A stretch of 64,000 nucleotides of DNA. It comes from Phycisphaerae bacterium. GTDB lineage: Bacteria; Planctomycetota; Phycisphaerae; Phycisphaerales; UBA1924. The stretch's first letter is position 1. The number at the start of each line of letters is the position of its first letter. Both the position numbers and the translations under genes were made by a program. The notes below the pieces were generated by a model that saw only the letters and a list, made by a program, of their open reading frames with translations, had not been told where the DNA came from and did not search any database. Shown here piece by piece: positions 61,362 to 64,000 of the stretch. The stretch spans positions 354,999-418,998 of the forward strand of contig JAEUIW010000001.1 in the NCBI GenBank assembly GCA_016794925.1, read 5' to 3'.

Positions 61362-61390
61362 AATGGGCCCGCACTGTTTGCGGGCCCATT
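61362..61390 (+). terminator. Terminator hairpin of the pilM operon
   Basis: AATGGGCCCGCA (61362-61373) pairs perfectly over 12 bp with TGCGGGCCCATT (61379-61390), with a 5-nt loop CTGTT. Only TTTCC follows on the plus strand, so the U-run is weak. It also works in the other direction. Confidence 0.75.
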
Positions 61391-61565
61391 TCCTGCGCGG
61401 CGCGTCGTTCATGAGACGTGTGGACTGCCCTGTTTGAGTGTGCTCTGCCAATGACAAATTGGCCGCACCTGATTGGGCCCCGAGCGGCTCTTGAGTACGA
61501 AAGAGGAGGTGTTTGGAGTTGGTGTGGGTGGGCTGTGGAGAAGGCGGGAAAAGAAGAAGATGGCC

Positions 61566-61593
61566 TTGACAGGTTCTTTGAGTTGTCTACAGT
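61566..61593 (+). promoter_or_regulatory. Probable 23S rRNA promoter
   Basis: TTGACA (61566-61571), 16-nt spacer, TACAGT (61588-61593). The -35 is perfect and the -10 matches four of six bases; the same 16-nt geometry and TACA(C/G)T box occur at the leftward promoter at 22130-22157. Transcription would begin near 61600 and leave a leader of about 335 nt. Confidence 0.6.
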
Positions 61594-61624
61594 CTTGACC
61601 CACCTCGGAGCGATCCGGGGTGGG

Positions 61625-61645
61625 TCGGTCCGTATGACGGACCGA
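61625..61645 (+). repeat. Perfect 9-bp inverted repeat in rRNA leader
   Basis: TCGGTCCGT and ACGGACCGA flank ATG. In the leader RNA it forms a 9-bp stem with a 3-nt loop. Confidence 0.6.
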
Positions 61646-61676
61646 ACGCCCGGGCGCGGTTCGCCGCGGATCGGGC

Positions 61677-61688
61677 GGCTCTTTGGCA
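61677..61688 (+). promoter_or_regulatory. Possible boxA antitermination site
   Basis: GGCTCTTTGGCA resembles the TGCTCTTTAACA boxA of rRNA leaders and lies between the promoter and the 23S gene, where such sites act. The match is partial. Confidence 0.3.
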
Positions 61689-61821
61689 ATCGGATATGGA
61701 AGAACGACGCGTCCGGCGTGATCGGAGGCCGCTTGTGGGCCGATGGTGACGTACCGGACGGAAGACACCGAAGATTTCGAGCGAAATGAGAAAGAAAGAT
61801 GGTGAATTTGGCTCTGGCCGT

Positions 61822-61838
61822 CCCGCCTCCCAGGCGGG
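61822..61838 (+). other. GC-rich hairpin in the rRNA leader
   Basis: CCCGCCT and AGGCGGG with a CCC loop form a 7-bp stem about 100 nt before the 23S start. It may be part of a processing stem. Confidence 0.4.
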
Positions 61839-61934
61839 GCGTCCCCGGGTCGCCGCGGCGAATAGGGCCACGGCGGGGTCGGGGAATGCGAGCCAGTCAC
61901 TCGGGAGCGGCCCCGCAAGGGGAGCGCGGCGTGT

Positions 61935-64000
<2,066 letters not shown>

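Larger units (their letters stand above)
61391..61934 (+). other. rRNA promoter and leader region, no 16S or tRNA
   Basis: This 544-bp stretch separates the pilM operon terminator from the 23S gene. It has no 16S 3' end and no tRNA. It holds a promoter (61566-61593), an inverted repeat (61625-61645), a boxA-like site (61677-61688) and a GC-rich hairpin (61822-61838), the contents expected of an rRNA leader. No gene is supported. Confidence 0.6.

Overview
The window is GC-rich, gene-dense DNA from what is most likely a planctomycete, probably of the Phycisphaerae. That placement is inference. It rests on a pseudopilin with the C-terminal His/Asp-Gly style of planctomycete pseudopilins, a PilM-type pilus operon with unusual partner proteins, a bacterial 23S rRNA gene with no 16S gene or tRNA-bearing spacer in front of it, Gram-negative envelope genes (LPS-type kinase and glycosyltransferases), and frequent GTG/TTG starts. 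I found no IS element, integrase, CRISPR array, tRNA gene or phage module. About 43 protein genes and one partial rRNA gene account for nearly all of the sequence.

Region 1-3433 (minus strand) is the most unusual part. It holds a secreted, C-terminally anchored protein of 376 aa, then a small Cys-rich exported protein interrupted by an in-frame TGA, then a fusion of a MauE/DoxX-like redox membrane domain to a type II secretion-type pseudopilin, then a second Cys-rich exported protein that runs off the left edge. The second Cys-rich gene has its own promoter: a perfect TTGACA and a TATATT separated by 21 nt that contain a run of 16 G. That is the architecture of a slipped-strand, phase-variable promoter. 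I propose this as a candidate undescribed, switchable, disulfide-dependent surface or export system.

3.6-16.5 kb is mostly housekeeping: RNase R, an NAD(P)-binding epimerase-like protein, a MATE exporter, PdxA, QueC-QueE (overlapping ATGA), a SixA-type phosphatase, an RlmJ-like methyltransferase, an exported alpha/beta hydrolase and a SulP-STAS anion transporter. 16.5-22.1 kb holds a two-gene ABC exporter (GTGA overlap), an orphan DNA methyltransferase, a Kdo/WaaP-like kinase and a divergent LPS-type glycosyltransferase. 22.5-36.1 kb holds an exported NHL-repeat protein, a WGR-like small protein, alanine racemase, a DEAD-box-type helicase, an M42-like peptidase, a UvrD helicase fused to a RecB/Cas4-like nuclease, and a serine beta-lactamase-like hydrolase.

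36.2-55.3 kb holds an M16 peptidase, an MBL hydrolase, GpsA, a P1B metal ATPase, a polytopic membrane protein next to two glycosyltransferases (one STELLO/DUF288-like), MgtE, a PIG-L deacetylase, a lipoprotein, a Dus enzyme, a PgpH-type HD protein and a Memo-family protein. 55.7-61.3 kb is a three-gene operon with PilM at its head, closed by a perfect 12-bp hairpin. A separate rRNA promoter (TTGACA-16-TACAGT) follows, then the 23S rRNA gene, which leaves the window on the right.

Several genes appear to start within 2-9 nt of their -10 box, which suggests leaderless transcripts. Starts were chosen from Shine-Dalgarno spacing, signal peptides and family alignment from memory. No database search was possible.
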